Positions 17,314-26,221 of a stretch of 64,000 nucleotides of DNA are shown one piece after another (position 1 is the stretch's first letter; every line of letters starts with the position of its first letter). This DNA comes from Luteirhabdus pelagi (GTDB lineage Bacteria > Bacteroidota > Bacteroidia > Flavobacteriales > Flavobacteriaceae): positions 248,001 through 312,000 of the forward strand of contig NZ_JAECMS010000002.1 of the NCBI RefSeq assembly GCF_016827595.1, read 5' to 3'. The notes under the pieces were generated by a model. The model made no database searches and was not told the origin of the DNA. It saw only the letters and a program-made list of their open reading frames with translations. Both the position numbers and the translations under genes were made by a program.

Positions 17314-17670
17314 TTATAGGGTAAGTTCCGTTTTCACTAATAAATACCAATCCCCTTCCAACGGTAAATACCCTTGATCGTATACATAGTAATATACCGT
17401 TCCCGTTTTGGTAACGTATTGACTCGTAAAAAAAGAGAAATTAAAACCATGCTTTTGCAGCGTGGTTTTTTTGACCTTGGTCTTTTCTTTGGTATTAAGG
17501 GTTTCGAGAATCCTGTAATTCTTTCGCAGACGGTTGTTGATATTTCGGACAAGATTTTTATTGTCCTTGTTCAAGGCATTATTGAACGCGTTGCGGCAAG
17601 CATCGCTACAAAACTTTTTATCGGCTCTGCCGATTACTCTTTCGCCGCATTCTTCGCATTGTCTAGCCAT
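17314..17670 (-). CDS. Small zinc-ribbon protein
   Basis: A 118-residue basic protein that starts with a zinc-binding motif: C5, C8, C21 and C25 in CEECGE and FCSDACRNAFNN. Behind it is a Lys/Arg-rich helical region (NINNRLRKNYRILE) and a beta-rich tail with YYYVYDQGYLPL. I do not recognise a named function. The zinc knuckle and charge suggest nucleic-acid binding. Its start lies within the upstream NUMOD4/HNH gene, overlapping it by 37 bp in a different frame, which implies coupled translation and a shared role. Confidence 0.75.
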   Translation of the reverse strand: MARQCEECGERVIGRADKKFCSDACRNAFNNALNKDNKNLVRNINNRLRKNYRILETLNTKEKTKVKKTTLQKHGFNFSFFTSQYVTKTGTVYYYVYDQGYLPLEGDWYLLVKTELTL

Positions 17671-18233
17671 GGCTTGTCATAATCAACATGACCCCAATTC
17701 TCGCCACTTTTGATTCTATAGAGCTGCATTTCGGAGATTCCGAACTGCTTTGCAATCATGCGCATGCGCGTCTTTCGATTGGGATCAAAAATTTTCTGCT
17801 TAATGAGCTTTACACGACCTGCGGTTAGCTTTGAATACTTTGGGTTTTTCAATGCCTTTTTCTTCGCTGCGATTACCGCTGGATTCTTTTTATTATGCTC
17901 GGTTAGCTCCTTTCGGTCCACATACATGAGGTTTTCAACCTTATTGTTTTTCTTGTCAAAATCCTTGTGGATGACATAAGGTTTATCTTCTTGTGGTTCC
18001 AAAAAGAGTTCTGCAACGGATCTGTGGATATAGATCAAATCCGTTTTGCCGTTTTCCTTAATAGTCGAAAAAACCTCGTAACCACTTAACGTATATGGAT
18101 TTAGCAATTCACCTTCCGGATCATATTTATATCGCTTTACGCGACCATAATTTGAGATTTCGTAAATCTCATTACTACGCCAAGTGGGTTTGGAGAGTGA
18201 TTTCCAAACTTCACCTTTCAAATTAATTATCAT
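17634..18233 (-). CDS. NUMOD4/HNH homing-endonuclease-like protein
   Basis: A 199-residue protein with the module order of free-standing homing nucleases. NUMOD4 covers about residues 8-36 (EVWKSLSK, EIYEISNYGRVKRY). An HNH_3-type region covers 66-106, with H70, H89, N97 and N101 in IYIHRSVAELF and VIHKDFDKKNNKVENL. A C-terminal helix-turn-helix near 137-176 has SKLTAGRVKLIKQ and AKQFGISEMQLYRIKSG. Such proteins nick or cut DNA at defined sites or have been tamed as DNA-binding regulators. No intron or intein surrounds it, so it is free-standing. It overlaps the zinc-ribbon gene by 37 bp. Confidence 0.85.
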   Translation of the reverse strand: MIINLKGEVWKSLSKPTWRSNEIYEISNYGRVKRYKYDPEGELLNPYTLSGYEVFSTIKENGKTDLIYIHRSVAELFLEPQEDKPYVIHKDFDKKNNKVENLMYVDRKELTEHNKKNPAVIAAKKKALKNPKYSKLTAGRVKLIKQKIFDPNRKTRMRMIAKQFGISEMQLYRIKSGENWGHVDYDKPWLDNAKNAAKE

Positions 18234-18285
18234 AAAACTGGGGAGTTTGGGGTAAAGATAGAAAATACAATCTAAACAACACCAA

Positions 18286-19218
18286 TTATTCTGCTCTTGT
18301 ATCCTGTTTTTTAGACACTTCGCTATTTATGTGGAAGCGATAGACAGCTTCAATTTTAACAAAAATACTACCGTTCATTTCTGGGTTAAGTCGCTGTCTT
18401 TCATCACCAAAACTAAATGCCGATAGCCCTAAGTCAATTTTTTCACCCGTTGCGTACACTTCATAGTTACTACTCGAATACCCTGCTTTGGCCCGTAATA
18501 ACAAGCTTTTCTGTAAAGTATTGAACTGAAGGTAAGCCGAAAAATCCAAGGAACTGAAATCGACATACGTATCCGAATCTTCTTCTTCACCATACAATCG
18601 AAAACTTCTTCCGATTCCGAAGTAATCCACACCAACCGTCGTGCTTCCCAAACAATAATTGATATTTGCCGAAATAGGCAAAGAGAGGTCCATTTCGAAC
18701 CTATTGTTCGGACTTTTATAATACGCACCGACGATTGGAGTGGAAAATAGCCCAAAAGCTTCTTCCGAAGCATATAGCCCAAAACGATATAGCAACTGTT
18801 CGCTTTTCTTCATTTTCAGCAAACCAAAACCACCGAAATAGATATCTTCTCCTTCAATTCTTTGGTAGTCGGAAGCCGCCTTCGGCAATAAAACGAGGGT
18901 GGTGCTCCACTTTTCCGACCAAGTAGAAGCCAATCCAACTTTCAATGTCGTACTATATAAGTTTGTATAATCCGCATCAGGGAAGAGTTGTAAATTATTT
19001 CTACTAAAAGACACCCCGGTAATCGCAGCATGATTATCGTTCAACACCACAGGAACGGTTATGTCGGCATCAAAAAATCGAACGTAGGTGCTTTCGGAAG
19101 TCCCTTCAAAACTATTATTGAAGGTTTGCCCATAGCCAATGGTAGCTAAATCGACATAGTCTTGTGAAAAGACCAAAAACGGAAAAATGCCAACTAGGGC
19201 GAAGAGGATATGTTTCAA
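18286..19218 (-). CDS. Outer-membrane beta-barrel protein, DUF6268-like
   Basis: A 310-residue exported protein. The signal peptide is MKHILFALVGIFPFLVFSQ, cleaved about residue 19. The rest is alternating polar/hydrophobic strands with many Tyr, Phe, Gly and Ser, as in a 10-14 strand barrel: ITGVSFSRNNLQLF, TTLKVGLASTWSEKW, NRFEMDLSLPISANI and others. It resembles DUF6268-type proteins, which have no assigned substrate. The short C-terminal tail after the last strand is charged. It is monocistronic. Confidence 0.75.
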   Translation of the reverse strand: MKHILFALVGIFPFLVFSQDYVDLATIGYGQTFNNSFEGTSESTYVRFFDADITVPVVLNDNHAAITGVSFSRNNLQLFPDADYTNLYSTTLKVGLASTWSEKWSTTLVLLPKAASDYQRIEGEDIYFGGFGLLKMKKSEQLLYRFGLYASEEAFGLFSTPIVGAYYKSPNNRFEMDLSLPISANINYCLGSTTVGVDYFGIGRSFRLYGEEEDSDTYVDFSSLDFSAYLQFNTLQKSLLLRAKAGYSSSNYEVYATGEKIDLGLSAFSFGDERQRLNPEMNGSIFVKIEAVYRFHINSEVSKKQDTRAE

Positions 19219-19339
19219 AAATATCGGTTTTCGGCTAAAGATAGGTAATTAATAGAAGTATGTCGCTACCTCCTGTTTTATAGCAACAAAGCCTTATAAT
19301 TGGCTGCGTTTCAGTATGGTTATTTTCAGCAAAATTGCG

Positions 19340-19359
19340 TACTTTCGCGCCAATCTTTG
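19340..19359 (+). promoter_or_regulatory. Probable ileS promoter region
   Basis: Two -7-like boxes lie in a row: TACTTTCG (19340-19347), a common one-base variant of TAnnTTTG, and AATCTTTG (19352-19359). Either would give a leader of about 30-45 nt before the ileS ATG at 19394. There is no convincing TTG at -33 for either. Confidence 0.4.
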
Positions 19360-19393
19360 TAACAAGATATTGAATAATTGAAACCGTAAGGCG

Positions 19394-22300
19394 ATGAGTA
19401 CCAAATTTAAGGAATACAAGGGATTGGATCTCCCACAACTCGGAAAGGATATACGCAACTTTTGGAAAGAAGAGAACATCTTCGAAAAGAGTATTGAAAT
19501 TCGTGAGGACAAGACGCCTTTTGTGTTCTTTGAAGGACCGCCTTCAGCAAACGGACTACCGGGTATTCACCACGTGATGGCGCGTACCATCAAGGATATT
19601 TTTTGTCGCTATAAAACCCAGAAAGGGTTTAAGGTAGAACGAAAAGCAGGATGGGATACCCACGGCCTGCCCATAGAATTAGGGGTTGAAAAGGAACTCG
19701 GCATCACCAAGGAAGATATCGGTAAAAAGATTTCTGTTGAAGCCTATAATGAAGCGTGCCGAAAAGCGGTCATGCGCTATACCGATGTATGGAATCGACT
19801 TACGGAAGATTATGGCTATTGGGTTGATATGGACGATCCCTACATCACCTACAAGTCGAAATACATGGAAACGGTTTGGTGGCTGTTGAAAGAGGTTTAC
19901 AATAAAGGGCTGATGTATAAAGGCTATACCATTCAGCCATACTCTCCTAAAGCTGGAACGGGACTAAGCTCACACGAGCTAAACCAACCGGGCACCTATC
20001 AGGATGTTACCGATACTACGGCCGTTGCCCAATTTAAGGCAATTGCTGATACACTTCCCGATTTTCTTGCCGAAGAAAGCAACACCATCTATTTTTTGGC
20101 ATGGACGACCACGCCATGGACCTTACCGAGTAATACGGCATTGACGGTTGGTCCGAAGATCGATTATGTATTGGTGAAAAGCTTCAATCAATATACTTTC
20201 GAACCGATTAATGTAATACTTGCCAAAAGTTTGGTTGAAAAACAATTTGGCGGGAAGTACGATAAAAAAGACAATGAAGAAGCCCTTGACGGCTACAAGC
20301 AGGGCGATAAAAAAATTCCTTATTATATCGTAAAAGAATTTAAGGGAAGCGATTTGGTTGGTATTCGATACGAACAACTATTACCATACGCCAAGCCGTA
20401 TGGCAACCCAGAAAACGCTTTCCGCGTTATTGCGGGCGATTTCGTTACGACGGAAGATGGTACCGGAATTGTACACACCGCTCCAACCTTTGGTGCCGAC
20501 GATGCCAAAGTAGCGAAGGAGGCGACACCAGAAGTCCCACCACTGTTGGTAAAAGATGAAAACGACAACTTAGTGCCTTTGGTCAACTTGCAAGGAAAGT
20601 TCCGACCAGAAATGGATGAGTTGGCTGGGAAGTATGTAAAAAATGAATACTATGCCGATGGCGAAGCACCCGAGAAATCTGTAGATGTTGAAATCGTCAT
20701 AAAACTAAAGGAGGAAAACAAGGCCTTCCATGTTGAAAAATACGTTCACAGTTATCCAAATTGCTGGCGAACCGATAAGCCTATCTTGTATTATCCATTG
20801 GACTCATGGTTTATTAAGGCCACCGATTTTAAGGATCGCATGTTCGAATTGAATCAAACCATAAACTGGAAGCCTGCAGCTACGGGTGAAGGTCGCTTCG
20901 GAAATTGGCTTGCCAATGCCAACGACTGGAACCTTTCACGTTCGCGGTATTGGGGAATTCCACTTCCCATCTGGCGTACCGAAGACGGGAAAGAGGAAAA
21001 ATGTATCGGCAGCGTTGAAGAGTTAAAGGCTGAAATGCAGAAAGCGGTTGAAGCCGGCGTAATGGAGAAAGACATTTTTGCGGATTTCAAAGTAGGTGAT
21101 TTTTCAGAAGAGAATTATGAAACGGTCGATCTTCACAAAAATATTGTAGACGATATTATCCTGGTTTCCGATGGCGGTAAACCGATGAAGCGCGAAGCCG
21201 ACCTTATCGATGTTTGGTTCGACAGTGGCAGTATGCCTTATGCCCAATGGCATTACCCCTTCGAGAATAAGGAAAAAGTTGAAAATACGTGGCGTAAAGC
21301 CGATTTTATCGCGGAAGGTGTCGATCAAACCCGTGGATGGTTCTATACCCTTCACGCCATTGCGACGATGATTTTTGATGATGTCGCGTATAAAAATGTC
21401 GTGAGTAACGGCTTGGTCTTGGATAAAAACGGCCAAAAGATGTCGAAACGATTGGGCAATGCTGTCGATCCCTTTGAAACCTTGGAAACCTATGGCCCGG
21501 ATGCTACACGCTGGTATATGATTAGCAATGCGAATCCTTGGGACAATTTGAAATTTGACAGCGATGGAATTTCAGAAGTACGCAATAAGTTCTTCGGAAC
21601 GCTTTACAATACCTATAGTTTCTTCAGCTTGTATGCGAATTTGGACGATTTCAATTATAGTGAAAAAGACATTGCTTTCGAGAAACGTCCAGAAATCGAC
21701 AGATGGATTCTTTCAGAATTACATACGCTTATCAAAAAAGTGGATGCTTTTTACGCCGATTATGAGCCAACGAAGGCAACGCGCGCCATTTCAGAATTCG
21801 TACAGGAAAACCTCAGCAACTGGTTTGTTCGTCTGAGCAGAAGAAGATATTGGAAGGGAAGCTATAACGATGATAAGATATCGGCCTATCAAACCCTTTT
21901 TAGCTGTTTGGAAACCGTGGCACGACTGAGCGCTCCTGTAGCGCCCTTCTTTATGGATCGTTTGTATCAGGATTTGATGAAAGGAGTTGTAAAAGAAGAA
22001 AAAGAATCGGTTCACTTAAGCGACTTTCCTGTGGCGAATGAAGCATTTATCGACAAAACCTTGGAACGAAAAATGCAACGTGCACAAACAATAAGTAGTT
22101 TGGTCCTCTCGTTACGTCAGAAAGAGAAGATAAAGGTTCGTCAGCCGCTCCAAAAAATTATGATTCCAGTGTTGAATGATGACACACGTAAAGAAATTGA
22201 AGCGGTAGCCGATTTGATTAAATCGGAGGTTAATGTGAAGGAGATTGAGCTAATAGATGAAGGTTCCGGTATTTTGGTGAAGCAGATCAAGCCTGATTTT

Positions 22301-22798
22301 GCCAAATTGGGACCCCGTTTTGGAAAAGAGATGAAGCAGGTAGCAGGCACGATTGCTAGATTCGGTCAGGAAGAAATCGCTACCTTGGAAAAAGATGGGG
22401 AAATATCAGTTTCCATTAACGGAAAAAACGTTACATTGAGCCTCGATGACGTATTGATTAGTTCCCAGGATGTTGAAGGTTGGTTAGTTGCCAATACTGG
22501 CGGCGTAACGGTTGCTTTAGATGTTACCGTGACTCCAGAATTGAAAAAAGAAGGAATTGCAAGAGAGCTTGTCAATCGAATTCAAAACTTACGAAAAGAC
22601 TCTGGGTTTGAAGTAACCGATCGCGTAGAAGTAACGCTTCAGGAAGATGCCGAATTGAAACCAGCGGTTACCGAAAACCTAACCTATATTAAAGAAGAAA
22701 CATTAACGGCGATACTGAAGTTTGAAGACGCCGTACAAAACGGAACAGAAATTGCGTTTGACGGTATCGAGACCAAATTGAATATCAAAAAACATTAA
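19394..22798 (+). CDS. ileS: Isoleucine--tRNA ligase
   Basis: A 1134-residue class I aminoacyl-tRNA synthetase. The ATP-binding signature is PSANGLPGIHH near residue 51 (HIGH motif as GIHH). The editing domain in the middle has AWTTTPWTLPSNTAL and EDGTGIVHTAPTFGADD. The KMSKR loop is GQKMSKRLGN near 681, followed by the WFDSGSMPYAQWHYP-type catalytic core parts and the anticodon-binding helix bundle. No C-terminal zinc cysteines are visible, as in the eukaryote-like IleRS type found in Bacteroidota, which is often mupirocin-tolerant (family knowledge). The dksA-like gene follows after 11 bp. Confidence 0.98.
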   Translation: MSTKFKEYKGLDLPQLGKDIRNFWKEENIFEKSIEIREDKTPFVFFEGPPSANGLPGIHHVMARTIKDIFCRYKTQKGFKVERKAGWDTHGLPIELGVEKELGITKEDIGKKISVEAYNEACRKAVMRYTDVWNRLTEDYGYWVDMDDPYITYKSKYMETVWWLLKEVYNKGLMYKGYTIQPYSPKAGTGLSSHELNQPGTYQDVTDTTAVAQFKAIADTLPDFLAEESNTIYFLAWTTTPWTLPSNTALTVGPKIDYVLVKSFNQYTFEPINVILAKSLVEKQFGGKYDKKDNEEALDGYKQGDKKIPYYIVKEFKGSDLVGIRYEQLLPYAKPYGNPENAFRVIAGDFVTTEDGTGIVHTAPTFGADDAKVAKEATPEVPPLLVKDENDNLVPLVNLQGKFRPEMDELAGKYVKNEYYADGEAPEKSVDVEIVIKLKEENKAFHVEKYVHSYPNCWRTDKPILYYPLDSWFIKATDFKDRMFELNQTINWKPAATGEGRFGNWLANANDWNLSRSRYWGIPLPIWRTEDGKEEKCIGSVEELKAEMQKAVEAGVMEKDIFADFKVGDFSEENYETVDLHKNIVDDIILVSDGGKPMKREADLIDVWFDSGSMPYAQWHYPFENKEKVENTWRKADFIAEGVDQTRGWFYTLHAIATMIFDDVAYKNVVSNGLVLDKNGQKMSKRLGNAVDPFETLETYGPDATRWYMISNANPWDNLKFDSDGISEVRNKFFGTLYNTYSFFSLYANLDDFNYSEKDIAFEKRPEIDRWILSELHTLIKKVDAFYADYEPTKATRAISEFVQENLSNWFVRLSRRRYWKGSYNDDKISAYQTLFSCLETVARLSAPVAPFFMDRLYQDLMKGVVKEEKESVHLSDFPVANEAFIDKTLERKMQRAQTISSLVLSLRQKEKIKVRQPLQKIMIPVLNDDTRKEIEAVADLIKSEVNVKEIELIDEGSGILVKQIKPDFAKLGPRFGKEMKQVAGTIARFGQEEIATLEKDGEISVSINGKNVTLSLDDVLISSQDVEGWLVANTGGVTVALDVTVTPELKKEGIARELVNRIQNLRKDSGFEVTDRVEVTLQEDAELKPAVTENLTYIKEETLTAILKFEDAVQNGTEIAFDGIETKLNIKKH

Positions 22799-22809
22799 GA
22801 ATTAGTATT

Positions 22810-23193
22810 ATGGCAGAAGATGTAAAAAACCGGTATAGCGATAAGGAACTGGAGGAATTCAGAACCCTTATCCAAGAAAAGATTGACAAGGCGAAGGCAC
22901 AATTGGAATTGATTAAAAGTGCCTATAAAAATGACAGTAATAACGGAACCGATGACACCTCACCTACTTTTAAAGCTTTCGATGAAGGAAGTGAAGTTAT
23001 GAGTAAGGAGGCGAATTCGCAATTGGCCATTCGTCAGGAGAAGTTTATCCGCGACCTTAAGAATGCTATTATCCGTATCGAGAACAAGACCTATGGAGTG
23101 TGTCGCGTAACTGGCAAATTGATCAATCCAGATCGTTTGCGCTTGGTTCCGCATGCTACGTTGAGCATCGAGGCTAAGAATATGCAAAAATAA
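22810..23193 (+). CDS. DksA/TraR-like protein lacking the zinc site
   Basis: A 127-residue DksA/TraR family protein, cotranscribed with ileS. The coiled-coil part runs from about 10 to 90 with KIDKAKAQLELIKSAYKN and an acidic tip region near DDTSPTF. The C-terminal 'finger' keeps the fold pattern YGVCRVTGKLINPDRLRLVP but has a single Cys, so zinc cannot be bound by four Cys as in E. coli DksA. Cysteine-poor DksA paralogs are known and work without zinc. It would enter the RNA polymerase secondary channel and tune transcription. A strong terminator follows it. Confidence 0.88.
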   Translation: MAEDVKNRYSDKELEEFRTLIQEKIDKAKAQLELIKSAYKNDSNNGTDDTSPTFKAFDEGSEVMSKEANSQLAIRQEKFIRDLKNAIIRIENKTYGVCRVTGKLINPDRLRLVPHATLSIEAKNMQK

Positions 23194-23233
23194 ATCTTCG
23201 CGCATCTCGCGAGATACAATCTTTGAATGAAAT

Positions 23234-23254
23234 AGCCCCAATACCCTTGGGGCT
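23234..23254 (+). terminator. Hairpin after the dksA-like gene
   Basis: AGCCCCAA and TTGGGGCT form an 8-bp stem around a five-base loop, followed by TTTG. It sits 40 nt after the stop of the dksA-like gene and only 5 nt before the ATG of the next gene, so it could also act as a leader hairpin for that gene. A 12-bp palindrome ATCTCGCGAGAT lies just upstream at 23204-23215. Confidence 0.7.
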
Positions 23255-23259
23255 TTGTT

Positions 23260-23907
23260 ATGCTTAGAAACATTTTTCTTTATTTCTGTTTTATTGCACC
23301 CCTTATAGGTACTGCCCAGAAAGTTCTTCAAAAGGAATGGGATAGTCATGCTTATAAAGCAATAGAGATTGTATCGGACCAACTTTTTAGTGTGAAGGTA
23401 ACCAATGGTGAAACGACCAAAATCAAGCTTTCGACCTATATCGCTGGTGAAACTTCAGAAAATGCTGTGGTACAGGTTTCAGATACATTGCTGAACCCTT
23501 CAGATACCAGAAAGACACTTCACATCACAACGGGATTCCCTAGTTTCTTTCACCCAAAGAACGATAAACTAGCTGCTCATAAAGTATTGGCGATGGAGAT
23601 GGTATTGGAGGTCCCGAAAAAATATACTGTTCGTATTCAATCTAAAAAAGCGAATGTTTTGGCAACCGGCCACTATTCTAATTTCTCAACGTCGTTGGAA
23701 GAAGGACGCTGTGAACTACTGGATTTTTCAGGTAATGCGGAATTACAAAGCCTTACGGGAACGATTGAGGTCGTGGCCGAACAACGGGTTTCTGGCGAAG
23801 CTGTTTCAGAATATGGTGACGTTATTAATGAATTAAACAATAAAGGTCGCTGGCGAATTACAGCCGAAAGTCGCTTCGGAAATATTCACCTACGGTATAC
23901 AGAATAA
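23260..23907 (+). CDS. Exported adhesin-like protein (DUF4097-type repeats)
   Basis: A 215-residue protein with a signal peptide, MLRNIFLYFCFIAPLIGTAQ. The rest is beta-rich and shows repeated short strand-turn units such as KYTVRIQSKKANVLATGHY, SLTGTIEVVAEQR and ESRFGNIHLRY, similar to the beta-helix of DUF4097-type proteins. No catalytic residues are evident. It is probably periplasmic or surface-bound; function unknown. It starts 5 nt after a terminator-like hairpin, so it must either have a promoter that overlaps that region or depend on read-through. lspA follows 62 bp on. Confidence 0.7.
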   Translation: MLRNIFLYFCFIAPLIGTAQKVLQKEWDSHAYKAIEIVSDQLFSVKVTNGETTKIKLSTYIAGETSENAVVQVSDTLLNPSDTRKTLHITTGFPSFFHPKNDKLAAHKVLAMEMVLEVPKKYTVRIQSKKANVLATGHYSNFSTSLEEGRCELLDFSGNAELQSLTGTIEVVAEQRVSGEAVSEYGDVINELNNKGRWRITAESRFGNIHLRYTE

Positions 23908-23913
23908 TATGAT

Positions 23914-23921
23914 TATTTTTG
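23914..23921 (+). promoter_or_regulatory. Possible -7 box (TATTTTTG) of lspA
   Basis: TATTTTTG matches TAnnTTTG and lies 48 nt before the lspA ATG. A TTG at -33 is not seen. Confidence 0.45.
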
Positions 23922-23969
23922 CGCGTCGCCTATTGAAAAATCGGTGCGCACTTTCAAAACTATTGCTGC

Positions 23970-24584
23970 ATGAAATTGAATAAAGCCATTCTTCTGATCA
24001 TCTTGGTCCTCTTAATCGACCAGATTTCAAAGATTTATATCAAGACCCATTTTGTATTGGGTGAGGAAGTCGAGGTGTTCGAATGGTTCCGTATCCTATT
24101 TGTGGAAAATGAAGGAATGGCCTGGGGCGCCAAAATCCCTGGGGAATACGGGAAATTAGCATTAACATTGTTCAGACTTGTAGCCATAGTGGGAATCGGG
24201 TATTGGCTTTGGGATTCCGTCCGAAAGCATGCTTCTCGCGTACTAATTGTTTCTATTGCCTTGATTTTCGCAGGTGCGATGGGGAATATCATCGATTCCG
24301 TTTTTTACGGAATTATCTTTGAGGACAGCCATCACCAAGTAGCGGCAATGTTCCCAGAAGCTGGTGGTTATGGCACGCTGTTTCACGGGAAGGTAGTCGA
24401 CATGCTCTATTTTCCGCTGTGGAAAGGCTATTTGCCTGAATGGATTCCTTTTTGGGGAGGCGATTATTTCACTTTCTTTGAACCCGTCTTCAATATTGCG
24501 GATACTTCCATAAGCGTAGGGGTAGCATTATTGCTTATCTTCCACAAGAAGGCATTCCCTAGCGATAAAAAATCTGAAGACTAA
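23970..24584 (+). CDS. lspA: Lipoprotein signal peptidase (signal peptidase II)
   Basis: A 204-residue inner-membrane aspartyl protease that cleaves prolipoproteins before the lipid-modified Cys. Motifs match: DQISKIYIKTHF at the first helix, FVENEGMAWG, GAMGNIIDSVFYG with the first catalytic Asp, GKVVDMLYF, and FNIADTSISVGV with the second. Four membrane segments are visible. It is slightly longer than E. coli LspA, because of an insert around HHQVAAMFPEAGGYG, as in other Bacteroidota. It serves the lipoproteins seen elsewhere in the window. Its TAA overlaps the stop of the converging receiver gene by 4 bp. Confidence 0.96.
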   Translation: MKLNKAILLIILVLLIDQISKIYIKTHFVLGEEVEVFEWFRILFVENEGMAWGAKIPGEYGKLALTLFRLVAIVGIGYWLWDSVRKHASRVLIVSIALIFAGAMGNIIDSVFYGIIFEDSHHQVAAMFPEAGGYGTLFHGKVVDMLYFPLWKGYLPEWIPFWGGDYFTFFEPVFNIADTSISVGVALLLIFHKKAFPSDKKSED

Positions 24585-25000
24585 GCACTTACCCTTTTAA
24601 AAAACAGGTTTTCAAATTGCATCAGATTAAGCGGCTTGATAAGGTAGTCGCTTACCAAACCATACGATTTCGCTTTATCGATTTCTGAAGCATCGTCGGA
24701 TGAGCTTACTATATATAGCGATCCGGGTAATTCTGAGGCTGTTGTTACTTGAGAAAAGTTCTGTAAGAAATCCCAGCCGTTCATAACGGGCATATTAAGG
24801 TCGAGTAATATTAGCTCGGGAAAAACGGAAGCATCGCGATCTTCGTATAGTGCGGAAAAGTAGTCTAACGCTTCTTTGCCATTTCTAAAGATGAGGAGCT
24901 TTTCGCATAGTTTTTTAAGTTCTACAACCTTTTTGACCAGGTTTACATATACGTTATCGTCGTCGATAACGCATGCAAGCTTAACAGGAGGAGTCGTCAT
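24581..25000 (-). CDS. Single-domain response regulator (receiver)
   Basis: A 139-residue CheY-like receiver without an output domain. Key residues are the acidic pocket ACVIDDDNVY, the phospho-acceptor Asp in ELILLDLNMPVMNGWDF, the Ser in YIVSSSDDASE and the Lys in DYLIKPLN. It lies 30 bp downstream of the histidine kinase gene on the same strand, so the two form a pair. Receivers of this type in Bacteroidota often take part in phosphorelays or act through protein partners. Confidence 0.93.
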   Translation of the reverse strand: MTTPPVKLACVIDDDNVYVNLVKKVVELKKLCEKLLIFRNGKEALDYFSALYEDRDASVFPELILLDLNMPVMNGWDFLQNFSQVTTASELPGSLYIVSSSDDASEIDKAKSYGLVSDYLIKPLNLMQFENLFFKRVSA

Positions 25001-25030
25001 AAATTTTTGAGTTAGTAATATGTTGGTTAG

Positions 25031-26170
25031 TTAAAATTTTATTGTGAAGGTGGAACCTTTTTGAGGTTCGCTTTCCACCATTATCGTTCCTTTTAAAATC
25101 TCTATTTGGTTTTTAGTGATGAATAGGCCAACTCCTACAGCCTCTTCGTGGTCATGAAAGGTTTGATACATATTAAAAATTCGGTCGCCATATTTTTCAA
25201 GATCGATTCCGAGTCCATTGTCTTGCACTTTCAAAAATCTATCTTCACCTTCTGTATAGGTGAAAATGTTGATGGAGGGCACTCGATCTGGATGTTTATA
25301 TTTTATGGCATTGGTAATGAGGTTCAAGAGAATGCTTTCCATATAGGCGGGGACATACGCTATTTCCTCTAGCTCAGAAAAATCGTAATAAATCTGAGCT
25401 TCACTTTTTATTATTTTTCTATTCAGGGAATGTAATACTTCTTGTAATATTTCTTCAAAACGGACTGTTTTTCTGCCATCTGTAGCTTTATTTTGAACAG
25501 AGGCTACTTCACTTAAATGACTAATAGTAGCATTCAGACCTTTTGAAATGTCATAGATACTTTGCATTAACTCTGCTTCTTCCTTTTCATCCTCAATCGA
25601 CTTCAACAATTCTAATGTAAGTTGAAGATTACTGGCATGCGAGCGTAAATTGTGTGAAACAATGTGGGCAAAGTTGATAAGCCGTTTATTCTGCGATTCA
25701 ACCAGTGAAAGTGAATTCTGAAGATCAAGTTGCTTCACCTTTTCAGCATTCATATCCTGAAACACCCCTCGAATACCGATTACTTCCTTTTTCTCATTAA
25801 AGATAGGATTGCCCGTAGCGCGTGCCCAAAATAGCTTTTGGTCGTAGGAAAGCATTTTCACGGTAGTACTAAAAGGGGTTCCGGTTGCGCATTGATTGTA
25901 AAGTTCAAACACTCTTTCGTGTTCTTCTGGGGCATAAAAACGCAAACCATCGTTAAGGGAAGGACGAAAGTTTTCAGGAACTTTCAAGATACGACGTCCC
26001 TCTTCATCCAAATAACTTTTCTTCGCCAAAAAATCGACCTTCCAACTACCCGCGGCGGTCAATTGGGCAAGTTCTTTATAATAAAAGTCGGAAAATGGGT
26101 CTTCCAATGCCGATTTCTTCATTCCTCTTTTGAGAATACTGCTATTGTTTCCTTTCACTGACAGTTGCAT
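25031..26170 (-). CDS. PAS-domain sensor histidine kinase
   Basis: A 379-residue cytoplasmic kinase, start ATG at 26170 (a TTG three codons upstream is less likely). A PAS/PAC domain spans about 30-135 (GSWKVDFLAKKSYLDEEG to VIGIRGVFQDMN). A short coiled coil leads to the phospho-acceptor H in FAHIVSHNLRSHASNL. The HATPase domain has the N box NLITNAIKYKHPD, the G1 box VQDNGLGIDL, and GVGLFITK. No membrane segments, so the signal is probably internal. The receiver gene follows after 30 bp. TATCTTTTG at 26191-26199 (minus) may be its -7 box. Confidence 0.93.
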   Translation of the reverse strand: MQLSVKGNNSSILKRGMKKSALEDPFSDFYYKELAQLTAAGSWKVDFLAKKSYLDEEGRRILKVPENFRPSLNDGLRFYAPEEHERVFELYNQCATGTPFSTTVKMLSYDQKLFWARATGNPIFNEKKEVIGIRGVFQDMNAEKVKQLDLQNSLSLVESQNKRLINFAHIVSHNLRSHASNLQLTLELLKSIEDEKEEAELMQSIYDISKGLNATISHLSEVASVQNKATDGRKTVRFEEILQEVLHSLNRKIIKSEAQIYYDFSELEEIAYVPAYMESILLNLITNAIKYKHPDRVPSINIFTYTEGEDRFLKVQDNGLGIDLEKYGDRIFNMYQTFHDHEEAVGVGLFITKNQIEILKGTIMVESEPQKGSTFTIKF

Positions 26171-26221
26171 ATACCACAAGTATTGGGACTCAAAAGATAG
26201 GGATTTTTTTCGATTGCATAC

